A stretch of DNA of 64,000 nt from Gelatiniphilus marinus (lineage in GTDB: Bacteria; Bacteroidota; Bacteroidia; Flavobacteriales; Flavobacteriaceae). Where the stretch lies: assembly GCF_042678305.1 (NCBI RefSeq), contig NZ_JBHUDT010000003.1. One strand, 5' to 3'. Shown one piece after another: positions 17,263 to 26,202 of the stretch. Numbering within the stretch: the first letter of the stretch is position 1; each line of letters begins with the position of its first letter. A program made the position numbers and the translations under genes. Under the pieces are notes generated by a model. The model was not told the DNA's origin and searched no databases. It saw nothing but the letters and a program-made list of their open reading frames with translations.

Positions 17263-17631
17263 TTAAAGCACTTCTGGTGCCAATGATACAATCTTCATGA
17301 ATTGTTTGTCACGAAGTTCTCTAGCAACAGGACCAAAAACACGTGTACCTCTCATCTCACCGGTTGGGTTTAACAATACACAGGCGTTGTCGTCGAATCT
17401 TATATAAGATCCGTCTGGTCGTCTTACTTCTTTTTTGGTACGAACAACAACTGCAGTTGAAACGGCGCCTTTTTTAATGTTGCCATTGGGCGTTGCGTCT
17501 TTAACAGATACCACTATTTTGTCTCCTACAGATGCATATCTTCTTTTAGTGCCTCCTAAAACACGGATAGTTAAAACCTCCTTTGCTCCAGTATTGTCCG
17601 CTACTTTTAATCTTGATTCTTGTTGTACCAT
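17263..17631 (-). CDS. rplN: 50S ribosomal protein L14
   Basis: A 122-residue L14 that forms part of the intersubunit bridge. It starts MVQQESRLKVADNTGAKEV and has RFDDNACVLLNPTGEMRGTR. It begins two bases after rpsQ. Confidence 0.98.
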   Translation of the reverse strand: MVQQESRLKVADNTGAKEVLTIRVLGGTKRRYASVGDKIVVSVKDATPNGNIKKGAVSTAVVVRTKKEVRRPDGSYIRFDDNACVLLNPTGEMRGTRVFGPVARELRDKQFMKIVSLAPEVL

Positions 17632-17633
17632 AA

Positions 17634-17891
17634 TTATTTAGCTCTTTCTAGGATTTCTACTAATCTCCAACATTTGGATTTACTTAAAGGCCTTGTTTCC
17701 ATGATCTTTACTGTGTCGCCAATGTTGCAATCGTTTGTTTCGTCGTGTGCTACGTACTTTTTCGTTTTCAATACGAATTTTCCATACATAGGATGCTTTA
17801 CTTTTTTAACCTCAGAAACCACAATCGATTTCTGCATCTTGTTACTTGTAACAACTCCTATACGTTCTTTTCTTAAATTTCTTGTTTCCAT
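17634..17891 (-). CDS. rpsQ: 30S ribosomal protein S17
   Basis: An 85-residue OB-fold S17. The signature KVKHPMYGKFVLKTKKY and the internal GDTVKIMETRPLSKSK are clear. It is 12 bases after rpmC. Confidence 0.98.
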   Translation of the reverse strand: METRNLRKERIGVVTSNKMQKSIVVSEVKKVKHPMYGKFVLKTKKYVAHDETNDCNIGDTVKIMETRPLSKSKCWRLVEILERAK

Positions 17892-17903
17892 CTTTCAGCA
17901 GAA

Positions 17904-18095
17904 TTATTGTAATTCTCTTTTAGTTAGTTCGGTCGCAATTCTAGCTACGGTACGTCTTATGGTACGTAGTTGAATTGGATTTTCTAAAGGAGATATTGCA
18001 TGGGCCAATTTTAGGTCTGAATAACTCTTTTTTGTTTCACTAAGTTTGTCTTGTAACTCAGTTACAGATAATTCTTTAATTTCTGATTGTTTCAT
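17904..18095 (-). CDS. rpmC: 50S ribosomal protein L29
   Basis: A 63-residue helical-hairpin protein near the exit tunnel. It starts MKQSEIKELSVTELQDKL and has the family end TIRRTVARIATEL. It lies 102 bases after rplP, a longer gap than is usual for this pair. Confidence 0.97.
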   Translation of the reverse strand: MKQSEIKELSVTELQDKLSETKKSYSDLKLAHAISPLENPIQLRTIRRTVARIATELTKRELQ

Positions 18096-18197
18096 CTGTG
18101 ATTTCTGTTTTTTTTAATTTGTCAGATGTAATTCGCTTGTTTTGTTTTCCAGTTGTTCTGGTATTCAAGGCAAGCTCATTTCATAATATCAAATAAA

Positions 18198-18617
18198 TTA
18201 TGCTTCGTAATCTCTGGCGATTAAAAACTTAGTCTTAACTGGTAGTTTTTGTGCTGCCAAACGCAATGCTTCTTTTGCAACGTCTAGTGGCACTCCACCT
18301 ACTTCAAATAAAACACGTCCTGGTTTTACAACGGCTACCCAATATTCTACGGCACCTTTACCTTTACCCATACGTACTTCTAGGGGCTTTTTGGTTATTG
18401 GCTTGTCTGGAAATATTTTAATCCAGAGCTGTCCTTCTCTTTTCATGTAACGTGTAGCGGCAATACGAGCTGCTTCTATTTGACGCGATGTTAAAAAATT
18501 CGAGTCTAATGCTTTTATTCCAAAAGTTCCGTTTGATAGTTGGTGGCCTCTACCCGAGTTACCCTTCATACGTCCTTTTTGTTGCTTACGAAATTTTGTT
18601 CTTTTAGGCTGTAACAT
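18198..18617 (-). CDS. rplP: 50S ribosomal protein L16
   Basis: A 139-residue L16, which contacts the A-site tRNA. It starts MLQPKRTKFRKQQKGRMKG, with the conserved RMGKGKGAVEYWVAVVKPG and ALRLAAQKLPVKTKF. It follows rpsC by 21 bases. Confidence 0.98.
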   Translation of the reverse strand: MLQPKRTKFRKQQKGRMKGNSGRGHQLSNGTFGIKALDSNFLTSRQIEAARIAATRYMKREGQLWIKIFPDKPITKKPLEVRMGKGKGAVEYWVAVVKPGRVLFEVGGVPLDVAKEALRLAAQKLPVKTKFLIARDYEA

Positions 18618-18638
18618 TTTTCTTTGCTTTATAAAAAA

Positions 18639-19358
18639 TTACTTTCTGCGACGAGGCCCTTTGTTGCCTCCTCTTGCGTCTCCACCTTTTCCTTGCTTTT
18701 TGGATAGTCCAACAAGCGGAGAAAGCTCTCTTTTACCGTATACTTCGCCTTTCATGATCCATACCTTAACACCCAATCTACCATAGGTAGTGTGTGCCTC
18801 AACTAAGGCATAATCGATATCGGCTCTAAAGGTTGATAAAGGAATACGTCCTTCTTTATAGTGTTCGCTACGTGCCATTTCAGCACCGTTTAAACGTCCA
18901 CTAATTTGAATTTTAATACCCTCAGCATTCATTCGCATGGTAGCTGCGATAGCCATTTTGATGGCACGACGGTAAGAGATACGGTTCTCTATTTGGCGTG
19001 CAATGCTTGTTGCTACTAAAAATGCATCGAGTTCAGGTCTTTTAATTTCAAAAATATTGATCTGAACTTCTTTACCTGTAATCTTTTTAAGCTCTTCTTT
19101 TAACTTGTCTACCTCTTGCCCGCCTTTACCTATGATGATACCTGGCCTTGCAGTAGTGATAGTAACGGTTACAAGTTTTAAAGTTCTCTCGATGATTACT
19201 CTGCTTACACTAGCTTTAGATAAACGCGCGTGAACGTATTTTCTAATCTTATCGTCTTCGGCAAGTTTGTCACCATAATCGTTTCCTCCGTACCAGTTAG
19301 ATTCCCATCCTCTGATAATTCCTAAGCGATTTCCGATTGGATTTGTTTTTTGTCCCAT
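18639..19358 (-). CDS. rpsC: 30S ribosomal protein S3
   Basis: A 239-residue S3 at the mRNA entry channel. It starts MGQKTNPIGNRLGIIRGW, contains the type 2 KH motif GIIIGKGGQEVDKLK, and the C-terminal domain GAEMARSEHYKEGRIPL. It ends in a Gly/Arg/Lys-rich tail and follows rplV by nine bases. Confidence 0.98.
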   Translation of the reverse strand: MGQKTNPIGNRLGIIRGWESNWYGGNDYGDKLAEDDKIRKYVHARLSKASVSRVIIERTLKLVTVTITTARPGIIIGKGGQEVDKLKEELKKITGKEVQINIFEIKRPELDAFLVATSIARQIENRISYRRAIKMAIAATMRMNAEGIKIQISGRLNGAEMARSEHYKEGRIPLSTFRADIDYALVEAHTTYGRLGVKVWIMKGEVYGKRELSPLVGLSKKQGKGGDARGGNKGPRRRK

Positions 19359-19367
19359 ACTCTCTTA

Positions 19368-19775
19368 TTAAGCTTGTGTGTTATTGTTGGCTCCTACCAC
19401 TAATGTTACGTGGTTAGAGCGTTTTCTGATTCTGTGTGCTCGACCTTGAGGTGCCGGACGCAATCTTTTTAACATTGATCCGCCATCAACTCTAATCTCT
19501 TTTACAAATAATTCTGCTGTTTCAACATCGGCATCTTCGTTTTTGGCTTGCCAGTTAGCAATGGCCGATAATAAAAGCTTCTCTAAACGCGAAGAGGCTT
19601 CTTTATTGTTGAACTTTAAGATATTAAGTGCTTTCTCTACTTTTTCGCCTCTTACCAAATCGGCTACTAAACGCATTTTTCTTGGTGATGTAGGACAGTT
19701 ATTAAGTTTAGCGAAAGCGATCTGCTTTTTTGCTTCCTTAATAGCGTCTGCCATTTGTTTTTTACGACTTCCCAT
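19368..19775 (-). CDS. rplV: 50S ribosomal protein L22
   Basis: A 135-residue L22 whose beta-hairpin lines the exit tunnel. It shows NCPTSPRKMRLVADLVRG and the hairpin MLKRLRPAPQGRAHRIRKR. The start at 19775 gives an N-terminus MGSRKKQMADAI; the second Met at residue 8 is an alternative. Confidence 0.97.
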   Translation of the reverse strand: MGSRKKQMADAIKEAKKQIAFAKLNNCPTSPRKMRLVADLVRGEKVEKALNILKFNNKEASSRLEKLLLSAIANWQAKNEDADVETAELFVKEIRVDGGSMLKRLRPAPQGRAHRIRKRSNHVTLVVGANNNTQA

Positions 19776-19781
19776 AGCTTA

Positions 19782-20060
19782 CTACTTTTTACCTTTGTTT
19801 TTGGCACCTGCATGTCCACGGAATGAACGTGTTGGTGAAAATTCTCCTAATTTATGTCCTACCATGTTCTCAGTTACATAAACTGGTACAAATTGTCGGC
19901 CATTGTGTACCGCTATGGTTTGCCCAACAAAATCTGGGGTAATCATACTGGCACGAGACCAGGTTTTAATTACCGTTTTTTTGTTAGCTTCTACATTTGC
20001 AGCTACTTTTCTTTCTAATTTATAATGAACGTAAGGTCCTTTTTTTAACGATCTTGCCAT
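19782..20060 (-). CDS. rpsS: 30S ribosomal protein S19
   Basis: A 92-residue S19 in the head of the 30S subunit. It starts MARSLKKGPYVHYKLE and carries the signature VYVTENMVGHKLGEFSPTR. It starts three bases after rplB. Confidence 0.98.
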   Translation of the reverse strand: MARSLKKGPYVHYKLERKVAANVEANKKTVIKTWSRASMITPDFVGQTIAVHNGRQFVPVYVTENMVGHKLGEFSPTRSFRGHAGAKNKGKK

Positions 20061-20063
20061 GTC

Positions 20064-20891
<828 letters not shown>

Positions 20892-20901
20892 TAGTCTTTA
20901 A

Positions 20902-21192
20902 TTACATGTTACTGTATAAATCAATCATTTCACCTTCCGCCAGTTGTACAATTGCCTTTTTTACAGCATTTGTTTTACCATGTTGAATACCAGTTTTTGT
21001 AAACTTGGTTTTTCGATCTGGACGGACATTTATAGTACGAACTTTTTCAACAGAAACACCATAAGCAGCTTCCACCGCTTTTTTTATTTCTACCTTGTTC
21101 GCCTTGGTATTCACTGAGAATGTATAGCAGTTTCTTAACTCGCTATTAGCTGTCGCTTTTTCTGTGATTATAGGTTTAATTAAGATATTCAT
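20902..21192 (-). CDS. rplW: 50S ribosomal protein L23
   Basis: A 96-residue L23, the docking point for trigger factor and SRP at the tunnel exit. It starts MNILIKPIITEKATANSE and has TKANKVEIKKAVEAAYGV. It begins five bases after rplD. Confidence 0.98.
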   Translation of the reverse strand: MNILIKPIITEKATANSELRNCYTFSVNTKANKVEIKKAVEAAYGVSVEKVRTINVRPDRKTKFTKTGIQHGKTNAVKKAIVQLAEGEMIDLYSNM

Positions 21193-21197
21193 GGTTT

Positions 21198-21827
21198 CTA
21201 TTTACTTAAATTTGTTTCAATTCCTGCTAAAGCACCTTCTAACAACACCACTTGATTGGCATTTAATATCTTGTAAGTACTTAACTCTGAAGCTGTTATG
21301 ACTTTTGAACGTTTTAAATTGCGCGATGACAAATATACGTTATTATTTGAGCCACCCAACACAAAGAGCGTTTTTTTGTTTTCTAGCTCTAAAGCCTTTA
21401 AAACCGCGGTAAAGTTTTTGGTCTTTACAGTGTCGAAATTAAAGTCTTCTAAAACTGTAATTGACTTTTCTCCTGCTTTGATACTTAAGGCAGATTTACG
21501 TGCTAAGCGCTTGAGGTTTTTATTAAGCTTGAAGCTGTAGTTTCTTGGTCTTGGGCCAAACATACGTCCGCCACCTTTAAAAATACCAGACTTAATACTA
21601 CCTGCTCTTGCTGTACCTGTTCCTTTTTGTTTTTTAATCTTACGTGTACTCCCAGAGATTTCTGCACGCTCTTTCGATTTGTGCGTTCCCTGGCGTTGGT
21701 TTGCTAAATATTGTTTAACATCCAAATATACGGCGTGATTATTAGGCTCAATAGCGAACACATCTTTAGAAAGGTCTGCCTTTCTACCTGTGTCTTTTCC
21801 GTTTATATCTAAAACTGCTACTTTCAT
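21198..21827 (-). CDS. rplD: 50S ribosomal protein L4
   Basis: A 209-residue L4 with a loop that reaches into the exit tunnel. The signature RKIKKQKGTGTARAGSIK and the segment GGRMFGPRPRNYSFKLNK are visible. Its start overlaps the rplC stop by one base, which indicates translational coupling. In enterics L4 represses the S10 operon. Confidence 0.98.
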   Translation of the reverse strand: MKVAVLDINGKDTGRKADLSKDVFAIEPNNHAVYLDVKQYLANQRQGTHKSKERAEISGSTRKIKKQKGTGTARAGSIKSGIFKGGGRMFGPRPRNYSFKLNKNLKRLARKSALSIKAGEKSITVLEDFNFDTVKTKNFTAVLKALELENKKTLFVLGGSNNNVYLSSRNLKRSKVITASELSTYKILNANQVVLLEGALAGIETNLSK

Positions 21828-22444
21828 TATTTTCTAATAATTACATAAGCGTTTTTGTGACCGGGAACACATCCCTTTACCACAAGTAAGTTCTTTTCAG
21901 CAACTACTTTTAAAACTCTTAAATTTTGAACTTTAACTGTGTCTCCACCCATACGTCCTGCCATTTTCATGCCTTTAAAAACACGAGCAGGGTAAGATGC
22001 AGCTCCAATAGATCCAGGTGCTCTTAAACGGTTATGCTGTCCGTGGGTAGCTTGACCTACACCGCCGAAACCATGTCGTTTAACAACTCCTTGAAATCCT
22101 TTTCCTTTAGATGTTCCTGCTACATCAACGAATTCTCCTTCGTTAAAATGTTCTACAGTGATGGCATCTCCTAATTTGTACTCCTCATCAAAACCTTTAA
22201 ATTCTACGATTTTTCGCTTTACAGAAGTACCCGCTTTTTTTGCATGACCTAAGTCTGCTTTTGTTGCGCTTTTTTCTGTCGCGTCATCGAAACCTAATTG
22301 CACAGCTTCATAGCCGTCAACCTCTTTAGTTCTGACTTGGGTAACGATACATGGTCCAGCTTCGATTACTGTACAGGGAATGTTCTTCCCTTTTTCATCG
22401 AAGATGCTGGTCATACCGATTTTTTTTCCAATTAACCCAGACAT
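21827..22444 (-). CDS. rplC: 50S ribosomal protein L3
   Basis: A 205-residue L3, an early assembly protein near the peptidyl-transferase centre. It starts MSGLIGKKIGMTSIFDE and has KGKGFQGVVKRHGFGG and KMAGRMGGDTVKVQNLRV. Instead of following rpsJ closely it is preceded by a 147-base gap holding a repeat and a terminator-like hairpin. Confidence 0.98.
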   Translation of the reverse strand: MSGLIGKKIGMTSIFDEKGKNIPCTVIEAGPCIVTQVRTKEVDGYEAVQLGFDDATEKSATKADLGHAKKAGTSVKRKIVEFKGFDEEYKLGDAITVEHFNEGEFVDVAGTSKGKGFQGVVKRHGFGGVGQATHGQHNRLRAPGSIGAASYPARVFKGMKMAGRMGGDTVKVQNLRVLKVVAEKNLLVVKGCVPGHKNAYVIIRK

Positions 22445-22482
22445 AATTATTTATTTAATTTATTACTAATTGTTATTAAAAC

Positions 22483-22511
22483 TCAAGGCTGAAAATACGT
22501 TTCAGCCTTGA
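22483..22511 (-). terminator. Terminator-like hairpin between rpsJ and rplC
   Basis: TCAAGGCTGAAA and TTTCAGCCTTGA form a perfect 12-bp stem with a five-base loop. On the minus strand it is followed by GTTTTAATAA, a modest U tract. It could be a partial terminator or attenuator within the S10 block. Confidence 0.55.
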
Positions 22512-22533
22512 ATTGTATTTTTACCGTTTTTCC

Positions 22534-22586
22534 TTCGCTCGCAGCTCAGGACATGTTCACTTCGACTTCGCTCAGCGACCGAAGTT
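22534..22586. repeat. Dispersed repeat unit in the S10 block
   Basis: The stretch includes CACTTCGACTTCGCTCAGCG, the same unit that occurs inverted with one difference at 39605-39627 (CGCTGAGCGGAGTCGAAGTG) and in degenerate form near 41070. It lies between rpsJ and rplC. Confidence 0.6.
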
Positions 22587-22591
22587 TATTA

Positions 22592-22897
22592 CTAAACCTT
22601 AATTTCTACTTCAACACCACTAGGCAATTCAAGCTTCATTAACGCATCAATTGTTTTAGATGACGAAGAGTAGATATCCAATAACCTCTTATAAGATGAT
22701 AATTGAAATTGCTCTCTTGATTTCTTGTTTACGTGTGGTGAACGCAATACAGTGAAAATTTTCTTGTGCGTTGGCAATGGAATTGGTCCGGTTACAACAG
22801 CACCTGTGCTTTTTACTGTTTTTACAATCTTATCAGCAGATTTATCAACTAGATTATGATCGTAAGATTTTAACTTTATTCTTATTTTTTGACTCAT
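22592..22897 (-). CDS. rpsJ: 30S ribosomal protein S10
   Basis: A 101-residue S10, also the NusE antitermination factor. It starts MSQKIRIKLKSYDHNLVDK and has GPIPLPTHKKIFTVLRSPHV. It is 12 bases after fusA; the tuf gene often found between them is absent. Confidence 0.98.
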   Translation of the reverse strand: MSQKIRIKLKSYDHNLVDKSADKIVKTVKSTGAVVTGPIPLPTHKKIFTVLRSPHVNKKSREQFQLSSYKRLLDIYSSSSKTIDALMKLELPSGVEVEIKV

Positions 22898-22909
22898 TTT
22901 TCTTTAGAT

Positions 22910-25036
22910 TTAAGCTTCAACACCCTTAGCTGCCTTAATAACTTCTTCTGAGATATTAGAAGGTGTTTCGGCATAGTGTGAAAATTCCATAGTTGACGTT
23001 GCTCGACCAGACGATAAGGTTCTTAATGTAGTAACATAACCGAACATTTCTGATAATGGCACGGTAGCTTTTACGGTTTTTGCACCAGCCCTGTCGCCCA
23101 TATCGCTTACCTGACCTCTTCTTCGGTTTAAATCTCCTACAATATCGCCCATGTTTTCTTCAGGAGTGATTACCTCTAACTTCATGATTGGCTCCATAAT
23201 TACAGCCTTAGCGGCTTTTGCAGCATTTTTAAATCCTATTTTTGCGGCTAGTTCGAAAGATAGTTGATCAGAATCCACATCGTGGTAAGATCCGTCTGTT
23301 AATGTTACTTTCATTGCATCAACTTCGTATCCTGCCAAGGGGCCATTTACCATGGCCATTTTAAATCCTTTTTCAATTGATGGTATAAATTCTTTAGGAA
23401 CGTTACCTCCCTTAATTTCGGAAACAAATTCCAATCCAACTTTACCTTCTTCTGCTGGCTCTAAAGTAAATACGATGTCGGCAAATTTACCGCGTCCTCC
23501 AGATTGCTTTTTGTAAACCTCTCTGTGATCGGCGCGTTGCGTAATAGCTTCTTTGTATTCTACTTGTGGTTGACCTTGGTTTACTTCAACTTTAAACTCA
23601 CGACGTAAACGATCAACGATAATGTCTAAGTGAAGCTCACCCATTCCTGAAATAATAGTCTGTCCTGAAGCCTCATCGGTTCTTGCAGTAAATGTTGGGT
23701 CTTCTTCAGCTAATTTAGCCAAAGCCATACCTAATTTATCCACATCTGCTTTGGTTTTAGGCTCAACCGCGATACCAATTACTGGATCTGGGAAGTCCAT
23801 TGATTCCAAAACAATTGGATGTTTTTCATCAGACATGGTATCTCCTGTCTTGATATCTTTAAATCCTACTGCTGCTCCAATATCTCCAGCTTCGATAAAA
23901 TCGATAGCATTTTGTTTGTTGGAGTGCATTTGATAAATACGGGAAATACGTTCTTTTTTCCCCGAGCGGTTGTTTAATATGTAAGAACCAGCCTCTAAAC
24001 GACCTGAATAGGCTCTAAAAAATGCTAAACGTCCTACAAATGGATCTGTGGCGATTTTAAAAGCTAAAGCCGAAAATGGTTCTTTAACATCTGGCTTACG
24101 GGTTTCTTCCTCGCCTGTATCTGGGTTTGCACCCACAATATTATCTCTATCTAGAGGAGATGGTAAATAACGACATACGGCATCTAATAAAAACTGCACG
24201 CCTTTGTTTTTAAACGAAGAACCACATACCATTGGTATAATGGCCATATCCATAACAGCAGCTCGCAGCGCAGCGTGCACTTCTTCTTCTGTAATAGAAT
24301 CTTCGTCTTCCATGAATTTCTCTAACAGATTTTCATCGTAACTGGCTACTTCTTCGATTAACAAAGCACGGTATTTGCGTACTTCGTCTTTCATGTCTTC
24401 TGGAATTGGCACAACATCAAAAGTCGATCCGTAATTTTCGTCGTGCCATACAATGGCTCTGTTTTTTACTAGATCTACAATACCTTTAAAGTCCAACTCA
24501 TCACCAATGTTTAGCACAATTGGCACTGCGTTGGATTTTAACATATCTTTTACTTGTTGACAAACACCTAAGAAGTCTGATCCTTGGCGGTCCATTTTGT
24601 TTACAAAACCAATTCTTGGCACTTTGTAATTGTCTGCTAACCTCCAGTTAGTCTCAGATTGTGGCTCTACGCCATCTACTGCACTGAACAAGAACACCAA
24701 ACCATCTAAAACGCGTAAAGAACGGTTTACTTCTACCGTAAAATCTACGTGACCCGGTGTATCGATAATGTTAAAATGGTAATCTTGAGCTTCTGCTGTT
24801 GGTTTTCCGTTTTCCATTGGGAATGTCCAATCGCAGGTTGTAGCGGCCGAAGTAATGGTAATACCTCTTTCGGCTTCTTGCTCCATCCAATCCATGGTAG
24901 ATGAACCTTCGTGGGTTTCGCCCATCTTGTGGTTTACACCTGTATAAAAAAGAATACGCTCTGTTGTTGTTGTTTTACCAGCATCAATATGAGCTGCAAT
25001 TCCTATATTTCTTGTAAGTTTTAAATCTCTTGCCAT
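22910..25036 (-). CDS. fusA: Elongation factor G
   Basis: A 708-residue translocase GTPase that moves tRNA-mRNA and, with RRF, recycles ribosomes. GTPase motifs are AHIDAGKTTTTE (G1), RGITITSAATT (G2), DTPGHVDFT (G3) and NKMDRQG (G4), followed by domains II-V including GMGELHLDIIVDRL. The length is normal. It lies six bases after rpsG. Confidence 0.99.
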   Translation of the reverse strand: MARDLKLTRNIGIAAHIDAGKTTTTERILFYTGVNHKMGETHEGSSTMDWMEQEAERGITITSAATTCDWTFPMENGKPTAEAQDYHFNIIDTPGHVDFTVEVNRSLRVLDGLVFLFSAVDGVEPQSETNWRLADNYKVPRIGFVNKMDRQGSDFLGVCQQVKDMLKSNAVPIVLNIGDELDFKGIVDLVKNRAIVWHDENYGSTFDVVPIPEDMKDEVRKYRALLIEEVASYDENLLEKFMEDEDSITEEEVHAALRAAVMDMAIIPMVCGSSFKNKGVQFLLDAVCRYLPSPLDRDNIVGANPDTGEEETRKPDVKEPFSALAFKIATDPFVGRLAFFRAYSGRLEAGSYILNNRSGKKERISRIYQMHSNKQNAIDFIEAGDIGAAVGFKDIKTGDTMSDEKHPIVLESMDFPDPVIGIAVEPKTKADVDKLGMALAKLAEEDPTFTARTDEASGQTIISGMGELHLDIIVDRLRREFKVEVNQGQPQVEYKEAITQRADHREVYKKQSGGRGKFADIVFTLEPAEEGKVGLEFVSEIKGGNVPKEFIPSIEKGFKMAMVNGPLAGYEVDAMKVTLTDGSYHDVDSDQLSFELAAKIGFKNAAKAAKAVIMEPIMKLEVITPEENMGDIVGDLNRRRGQVSDMGDRAGAKTVKATVPLSEMFGYVTTLRTLSSGRATSTMEFSHYAETPSNISEEVIKAAKGVEA

Positions 25037-25042
25037 ATCGTA

Positions 25043-25519
25043 TTAAAATCTAAAGTGAGAGAACGCTTTGTTTGCTTCGGCCATTTTATGGGTATCGACT
25101 CTTTTCTTAACAGCGGCACCTTCTTCTTTGGCGGCTGCCAAGATCTCTGAAGCCAATCTGTTGGCCATTGATTTTTCGTTTCTTTTGCGTGCATAGCCAA
25201 TAAGCCATTTCATTGCTGTAGAAACCTTACGATCTGGACGAATTTGCATTGGTATCTGGAATGTTGCACCACCAACACGACGGCTACGCACTTCTACGTG
25301 GGGCATCACATTAGACAGGGCATCTTTCCAAATCTCTAAAGCTGTTTTTTCCTCTTCGGTTTTTTTTGAGTCCACAATATCTATTGCATCGTAGAATACT
25401 TTAAAAGCTACCGATTTCTTTCCATCCCACATCATCATATTAACGAAACGCGTTACTAGCTGGTCGTTAAATCGTGGATCTGGTAAAAGCGGTCTCTTTT
25501 TTGCTGCTCTTTTTCTCAT
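25043..25519 (-). CDS. rpsG: 30S ribosomal protein S7
   Basis: A 158-residue S7, the assembly initiator of the 30S head. It starts MRKRAAKKRPLLPDPRF and has VEVRSRRVGGATFQIPMQI. It follows rpsL by 23 bases. In enterics S7 regulates the str operon. Confidence 0.98.
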   Translation of the reverse strand: MRKRAAKKRPLLPDPRFNDQLVTRFVNMMMWDGKKSVAFKVFYDAIDIVDSKKTEEEKTALEIWKDALSNVMPHVEVRSRRVGGATFQIPMQIRPDRKVSTAMKWLIGYARKRNEKSMANRLASEILAAAKEEGAAVKKRVDTHKMAEANKAFSHFRF

Positions 25520-25542
25520 GTCTTCTTCTTAAAGTTTTTTAA

Positions 25543-25917
25543 TTACTTTTTAGGGCGTTTTGCACCATACTTAGATCTACGTTGCGTTCTGCCGGAAACA
25601 CCTGCTGTGTCTAAAGCACCACGAACAATGTGGTATCTAACTCCTGGTAAATCTTTTACCCTTCCACCTCTAACCAATACTATCGAGTGCTCTTGCAGAT
25701 TGTGCCCTTCACCGCCAATGTATGCGTTAACCTCGTTACCGTTTGTTAAACGAACCCTTGCTACCTTACGCATTGCTGAGTTAGGTTTTTTTGGAGTTGT
25801 TGTGTAAACACGAGTACACACACCACGTCTTTGCGGACAAGAATCTAAAGCAGCCGATTTACTCTTCTTGGTTATTTTGGCTCTTCCTTTTCTTACTAAT
25901 TGCGAAATTGTTGGCAT
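25543..25917 (-). CDS. rpsL: 30S ribosomal protein S12
   Basis: A 124-residue S12 at the decoding centre. It starts MPTISQLVRKGRAKITKK and contains TTPKKPNSAMRKVARVRL and GRVKDLPGVRYHIVRG. The Lys residues whose change gives streptomycin resistance appear to be wild type. It is the first gene of the ribosomal cluster. Confidence 0.99.
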   Translation of the reverse strand: MPTISQLVRKGRAKITKKSKSAALDSCPQRRGVCTRVYTTTPKKPNSAMRKVARVRLTNGNEVNAYIGGEGHNLQEHSIVLVRGGRVKDLPGVRYHIVRGALDTAGVSGRTQRRSKYGAKRPKK

Positions 25918-25960
25918 ATATATTTAATATAAATTTTATTATCCTCTTTTAAGAGGGGTG

Positions 25961-25968
25961 CAAATGTA
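25961..25968 (-). promoter_or_regulatory. Promoter of the str/S10 ribosomal cluster
   Basis: TACATTTG on the minus strand is an exact TAnnTTTG -7 element about 45 bases before the rpsL ATG. The leader that follows contains CCTCTTTTAAGAGG, a short palindrome that could form a hairpin just after the transcription start. Confidence 0.65.
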
Positions 25969-26202
25969 AAAATTAAAATTTATAATTCAAACCCTAATTC
26001 ATTAATTTTTAAGAGTTTTCAAAAATTATGCTCCATGCTGTATTAAATGCGTAGATTTTCCGTTAGATTTACACTATAGAGTTAAAAGCTGGAAGCTATA
26101 AGACCGAGGCCTATAACTACTCGTTAAATGAAGTTAGCAGTAATCAGTTTACAGTTTGCATTCTTTACAAAAAACCACCCTTTTAGAATTTAATTCATCA
26201 TT

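Noticed and set aside
26040..26200. A possible small RNA or tRNA in the gap before the Omp85 gene
   Set aside because: No cloverleaf or conserved T-loop (GTTCNANNC) is found; the text looks like a degenerate dispersed repeat.
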